Source: Lentzea terrae (GTDB lineage Bacteria; Actinomycetota; Actinomycetes; Mycobacteriales; Pseudonocardiaceae). Taken from it: DNA of 64,000 bases. Under the pieces are notes generated by a model that saw nothing but the letters and a program-made list of their open reading frames with translations, made no database searches and was not told where the DNA came from. A program made the translations under genes and the position numbers. Of this stretch, positions 60,691 through 64,000 are shown piece by piece (position 1 is the stretch's first letter; each line of letters begins with the position of its first letter). The stretch spans positions 164,147 through 228,146 of the forward strand of contig NZ_QFWW01000035.1 of assembly GCF_003265345.1 (NCBI RefSeq), written 5' to 3'.

Positions 60691-61517
60691 CTGCGCACAA
60701 CCCTGCACAACCGCGGAAGAAGTCTCGGCGCGGGAAGTTCCTCCTCATCACGGTGATCGTGCTCGGCATCCTGCTCGTGGCGGCCGACTTCGCCCTCGCG
60801 GCGGCCGGCGAGTACCAGATCGCCCAGCGCATGCGGGAGAAGCTGCAGCTCGACGAGGACCCGTCGGTGCGCATCAACGGCTTCCCGTTCGCCCTGCAAG
60901 CGCTCCGCGGCGACTACAAGCACGTGCAGATCCGCGCGTACGGCGTGCCGATCAAGAACGAGCAGACCGGCGTCGACCTGCGCGACCTCGACGTCGAGGC
61001 CGACCTGCGGCACACCCGCGTCGAGCTGTCCGACCTGCTGGCGGGCAACGTCTCGAAGGCGACCATCGACGAGGTCGAGGGCAGCGTCAAGATCAAGTCG
61101 CTGGACCTGAACCGCCTGGCGAACCAGGTCACGCCGTTCGACAAGCTCTCGATCGAGCCGGACAAGCGCGCGACCGCCACCACGACGACCACCACCACGC
61201 CGACGGACCCGAAGGCCCCCAAGACGACGGCGGCGATCAAGCTCTCCGGCCAGACCAACGTCGCCGGCAAGGTCGTCACCCTCAGCGCCTACGGCCAGAT
61301 CGCGCTGGCCGGCGGTGCCATCCAGATCACCATCGACGACGTCGAGCTGGAAGACGCCTCGCTCAAGCAGATCGTCCCGCAGCTGCGCCAGGCGCTCGCG
61401 ATCAAGATCGACCCCGGCAAGCTCCCGTTCGGTGCGACGCCTACCGCCGTTGAGGTGGAGAGCGGTGCGTTCAAGCTTCGCGGCGTGATCACGGATGTAC
61501 CGTTGGTCCAACGATGA
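60687..61517 (+). CDS. LmeA-like phospholipid-binding protein (DUF2993)
   Basis: 276 residues. A basic N-terminus is followed by one membrane segment (about 20-40) and the DUF2993 fold (EYQIAQRMREKLQLDEDPSV, INGFPFALQALRGDYKHVQI, IDEVEGSVKIKSLDL). A Thr-rich insertion (about 170-195) interrupts the domain. The mycobacterial orthologue Rv0817c/LmeA acts in periplasmic lipoglycan assembly. Start overlaps the previous stop (ATGA). Confidence 0.85.
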   Translation: MTAHNPAQPRKKSRRGKFLLITVIVLGILLVAADFALAAAGEYQIAQRMREKLQLDEDPSVRINGFPFALQALRGDYKHVQIRAYGVPIKNEQTGVDLRDLDVEADLRHTRVELSDLLAGNVSKATIDEVEGSVKIKSLDLNRLANQVTPFDKLSIEPDKRATATTTTTTTPTDPKAPKTTAAIKLSGQTNVAGKVVTLSAYGQIALAGGAIQITIDDVELEDASLKQIVPQLRQALAIKIDPGKLPFGATPTAVEVESGAFKLRGVITDVPLVQR

Positions 61518-61918
61518 CTGGTGTGTGGGCGCTGCTGGGCGCGCTGGCCGTGGCCGGTGCGATCGGTGTGCTGCTCAAGGTCCGCGAGGGCCGCATCTAT
61601 CGTCGTGATTCCGTTGACCTGCCCGCCCCCGTGCGCGACCTGCTCGCGCCGGGGGTGACGCTGGTCCAGCTCTCCACCACGTTCTGCGCGCCGTGCCGGC
61701 ACGCGAAGGTGGTCCTGAGCGACCTGGCCGACCGCACCGACGGGTTGTCGCACGCCGAGCTCGACGTGACCAACCTGCCCGACGTCGCGGCTCAGCTGGG
61801 CGTGATGCGCACACCGACGACGTTGGCGCTCACGGCTGACGGCGTCGAGGTGTTGCGAGTCGGTGGCGTGCCGAAACGCGACTCGTTGCTGGCGGCTCTG
61901 CAACCACATCTGCCCTAA
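61514..61918 (+). CDS. Membrane-anchored thioredoxin-fold protein
   Basis: 134 residues: an N-terminal membrane helix (about 3-22), then a thioredoxin fold with redox motif FCAPCRHAK and cis-Pro in MRTPTTL. The position corresponds to M. tuberculosis ThiX (Rv0816c). It is likely an exported disulfide reductase associated with the sulfur genes. The start overlaps the LmeA-like stop. Confidence 0.88.
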   Translation: MTGVWALLGALAVAGAIGVLLKVREGRIYRRDSVDLPAPVRDLLAPGVTLVQLSTTFCAPCRHAKVVLSDLADRTDGLSHAELDVTNLPDVAAQLGVMRTPTTLALTADGVEVLRVGGVPKRDSLLAALQPHLP

Positions 61919-61997
61919 TCCGGTCGAGTGATTCTGCGTTGTTCCACCAGATGGACATACCTCCCGGACCGAGGGATCGAGCGCTACCCTCGCTGGC

Positions 61998-62075
61998 ATG
62001 ACCATGCTGCTCACGAAGCGACGCGCGGTTGACCTGTGCCGCGTGCGCAGCAGCCTGTGTCGCACGACGAGCTGA
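61998..62075 (+). CDS. Short cysteine-containing leader peptide
   Basis: 25 codons: MTMLLTKRRAVDLCRVRSS then LCRTTS. The RRAVDLCRV...LCR pattern is a recurrent short leader upstream of actinobacterial sulfur-assimilation genes, where the translation state of the Cys codons is thought to control downstream expression. It lies 73 bp before the DUF4395 gene and at the head of the sulfur operon. The start is little supported by a Shine-Dalgarno and may be leaderless. Confidence 0.7.
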   Translation: MTMLLTKRRAVDLCRVRSSLCRTTS

Positions 62076-62148
62076 TTGGGCCGCTTGACGCCCAGCAGCC
62101 ACCTCTGACGGACTGAATTTCTCCTCGTCCGAATGTCCGGAGGTCGTC

Positions 62149-62592
62149 GTGCCCAAAGATGCCCCAGTAGACCCGCGCGGACCGCGCTTCTCCGCCTGGA
62201 TGACCACCGTCGTCCTGGCCGTCGTGCTCCTCACCGGCTGGTGGCGACTCCTCGCCGCCCAGACGGTGCTGTTCGCGATGTGCGCGTTCATCTCGCTGAA
62301 GCTCAACCCGTGGGGTCACGTCTACCGCTTCGCGATCCAGCCGCGCCTGACCCCGACCACCGAACGCGAGGAAGCGGCCCCGCTGCGGTTCGCGCAGGGC
62401 GTCGGGTTCGTGTTCGCACTGATCGGCACGCTCGGCTACGCCACGGGTCTCACGACGTTGGGCACCGTGGCCACCGCTCTCGCACTGGTGGCAGCGCTGC
62501 TCAACGCCGCGCTGGGCCTGTGCCTCGGGTGCGAGATGTACCTGCTGCTGCGCCGGTACGCACCCGCCCTCGCACGTCCGCAATCGCAATAA
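62149..62592 (+). CDS. DUF4395 membrane protein
   Basis: 147 residues with four membrane helices and conserved Cys in GLCLGCEMYLLL. DPRGPRFSAWMTTVVLAV opens the domain. DUF4395 proteins are commonly encoded beside sulfurtransferases and thioredoxins in actinobacteria, as here, and are presumed to handle sulfur species at the membrane. The GTG at 62149 is the only suitable start. Confidence 0.82.
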   Translation: MPKDAPVDPRGPRFSAWMTTVVLAVVLLTGWWRLLAAQTVLFAMCAFISLKLNPWGHVYRFAIQPRLTPTTEREEAAPLRFAQGVGFVFALIGTLGYATGLTTLGTVATALALVAALLNAALGLCLGCEMYLLLRRYAPALARPQSQ

Positions 62593-62623
62593 CGCCACGC
62601 ACTACTACAGGAGCGAACGTCCC

Positions 62624-63469
62624 ATGAGCCGTGAGAACGTGCTGGTCTCGGCCGCCTGGTCCGAGGAGAACCTCCAGACGCCCGGCGTCGTGTTCGTGGA
62701 GGTCGACGAGGACACCACCGCGTACGAAGGCGGACACATCCCTGGCGCCGTGCGCATCGACTGGAAGACCGAACTCCAGGACCCGATCCGCCGCGACTTC
62801 GTCGACCGCGAGGGCTTCGAGAAGCTGCTCTCGGCCAAGGGCATCTCCAACGACGACACCGTGATCCTCTACGGCGGCAACAACAACTGGTTCGCTGCCT
62901 ACGCGTACTGGTACTTCAAGCTCTACGGGCACCAGGACGTGAAGCTGCTCGACGGTGGCCGCAAGAAGTGGGAGCTCGACGGCCGTCCGCTGGACAAGGA
63001 AGAGGTCGTTCGCGACACCACTTCGTACTCCGCTTCGGAGCAGGACCTCTCGATCCGCGCCTTCCGCGACGAGGTCGTCGACGCCATCGGCAACAAGAAC
63101 CTCGTAGACGTCCGCTCCCCCGACGAGTTCTCCGGCAAGCTGCTCGCCCCGGCCCACCTCCCGCAGGAGCAGGCCCAGCGCGCGGGCCACATCCCGTCCG
63201 CGGTGAACGTGCCCTGGTCGAAGGCGGCCAACGAGGACGGCACCTTCAAGTCCGAGGACGAACTCCGCGAGATCTACGCGGAAGCCGGCTTCGACGGCTC
63301 CCGCAAGACCATCGCGTACTGCCGCATCGGCGAGCGCTCCTCGCACACCTGGTTCGCCCTGCGCGAGCTGCTCGGCCACGAAGACGTCAAGAACTACGAC
63401 GGTTCTTGGACGGAGTACGGCTCGCTCGTCGGCGTGCCGATCGAACTCGGTTCCGGCAAGGAGGCCTGA
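62624..63469 (+). CDS. Thiosulfate sulfurtransferase (rhodanese)
   Basis: 281 residues of two rhodanese domains. Domain 1 includes EGGHIPGAVRIDW and LYGGNNNWFAAYAYWYF. Domain 2 includes VDVRSPDEFSG and the active-site loop YCRIGERSSHTWF with Cys at about 233. It transfers sulfane sulfur from thiosulfate; the CysA2/SseC2 pair of M. tuberculosis (Rv0815c/Rv0814c) has the same gene order. Seven bases precede the DUF1416 gene. Confidence 0.94.
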   Translation: MSRENVLVSAAWSEENLQTPGVVFVEVDEDTTAYEGGHIPGAVRIDWKTELQDPIRRDFVDREGFEKLLSAKGISNDDTVILYGGNNNWFAAYAYWYFKLYGHQDVKLLDGGRKKWELDGRPLDKEEVVRDTTSYSASEQDLSIRAFRDEVVDAIGNKNLVDVRSPDEFSGKLLAPAHLPQEQAQRAGHIPSAVNVPWSKAANEDGTFKSEDELREIYAEAGFDGSRKTIAYCRIGERSSHTWFALRELLGHEDVKNYDGSWTEYGSLVGVPIELGSGKEA

Positions 63470-63475
63470 TTCATC

Positions 63476-63775
63476 ATGAGCGACTCGTGCGGCGCGCCCG
63501 TCCAGGGCGGCTCCATCGACGTTTCCACTTCTGAGACCGTGCTGCAGGGCAAGGTCGTCGCGGACGGGGCTCCCGTTGGGGGCGCCTACGTTCGGCTGCT
63601 CGACTCGACCGGTGAGTTCACCGCCGAGGTCGTGTCCTCGCCGGAGGGTGACTTCCGGTTCTTCGCTGCTCCTGGCAGCTGGACCGTGCGGGCTCTGCAT
63701 CGGAGCGGGAACGGGCAGGCTGACGTTTCGGCTGACGGGCCTGGGATCCACGACGTGCAGATCGCGGTCGCCTGA
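63476..63775 (+). CDS. DUF1416 (SseC-like) protein
   Basis: 99 residues, a small beta-sandwich beginning MSDSCGAPVQGG and continuing VVADGAPVGGAYVRLLDSTGEF and SPEGDFRFFAAPGSWTVRAL. It is the standing partner of the actinobacterial sulfurtransferase. It may hold a Cys (position 5) as sulfur acceptor. Confidence 0.92.
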   Translation: MSDSCGAPVQGGSIDVSTSETVLQGKVVADGAPVGGAYVRLLDSTGEFTAEVVSSPEGDFRFFAAPGSWTVRALHRSGNGQADVSADGPGIHDVQIAVA

Positions 63776-63794
63776 CGTTCTTGGTTGGTATGGC

Positions 63795-63829
63795 GAAGGC
63801 CCTGGCGGAGATTCTCTGCCGGGGCCTTC
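63795..63829 (+). terminator. Terminator of the sulfur operon
   Basis: GAAGGCCC / GGGCCTTC closes an extended stem, followed by a T-rich CGTCTGTTT. From here to 64000 I see no gene. Confidence 0.7.
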
Positions 63830-64000
63830 CGTCTGTTTGCCGCGGCTTCTGGGGCCATGCGGTGGTGCTGTTGCATTGGTGGGCGCCGGTTCCAGCGGGT
63901 GGCCGGACGGGGGTTGGTTGCGTCATCGCCGCTTCGCGACGATCGCGATTGGGGCTTGACTTCGGGGCCCTTTCGAGGCGCTGCGTCGGGCGGAAAAGGA

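Noticed and set aside
1..64000. CRISPR arrays and rRNA genes
   Set aside because: No regularly spaced identical repeats and no rRNA-like conserved stretches were seen; the GACGTCC array is too short and has no spacers.

Overview
The window is high-GC chromosomal DNA from an actinomycete. The best fit is a Pseudonocardiales genus such as Lentzea, Saccharothrix or Actinosynnema (inference from gene content: mycothiol synthesis, a GlnR regulator, F420-dependent oxidoreductases, a pSAM2-type integrative element). No species can be named from the sequence alone.

Layout. (1) 1-13.9 kb is ordinary chromosome: a lipoprotein fragment, a DUF2236 oxygenase-like protein divergent from a PPOX/F420 protein, a three-gene YqiJ-flotillin-ATPase operon, an F420-dependent LLM oxidoreductase, a CobW-type GTPase, two tandem penicillin-binding-like serine hydrolases and a methyltransferase. 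(2) 14,655-25,592 is a 10.9-kb actinomycete integrative and conjugative element (AICE) in the 3' end of a tRNA-Lys(TTT) gene. It has a 39-bp direct repeat at its ends and carries int, xis, a RepSA-like initiator, an FtsK/TraSA-like translocase, a Pra-like activator, a DUF5919-type regulator and a Pif-like Nudix protein. Its AT-richer cargo is a compact CBASS (CD-NTase plus a Cap15-type 2TM beta-barrel effector) and, facing it, a protein with an intact diadenylate-cyclase (DisA_N) signature. (3) 25.8-28.1 kb holds a helix-hairpin-helix membrane protein, a frameshifted Nudix remnant and a DUF7873-like gene. The DUF7873-like gene is followed by two tandem structured elements in which a T-arm, a capped acceptor stem and a D-arm appear in permuted order, closely resembling bacterial Y RNAs of the YrlA type. 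(4) 29-35.6 kb is a copper locus: a two-cupredoxin/beta-propeller exported protein, a two-domain multicopper oxidase, YcnI and a CopC-CopD fusion, followed by a transposase-derived HTH protein. (5) 36.5-40.9 kb is a pair of divergent operons: a TIR protein with a 2TM partner on one side and three uncharacterised proteins on the other, two of which share a glycine-rich GPVI-SNI motif. (6) 41-46.3 kb is a mixed set: an MFS exporter, membrane proteins, a Cu/Zn-SOD-like protein, and DUF4241, zinc-ribbon and DUF4937 proteins.

(7) 46.4-63.8 kb is a conserved actinobacterial core matching the order known from Mycobacterium tuberculosis Rv0823c-Rv0814c: dusB, an LCP protein, phoU, pstB, mshD, glnR, an LmeA-like protein, a thioredoxin, a sulfurtransferase and a DUF1416 protein. 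Here the complete pstSCAB operon, with a clear PHO box, lies between phoU and mshD. A short cysteine-containing leader peptide precedes the sulfur genes.

The observations most worth following are the tandem Y-RNA-like/permuted tRNA-like elements beside the DUF7873-like gene, and the AICE that carries two different cyclic-nucleotide enzymes.
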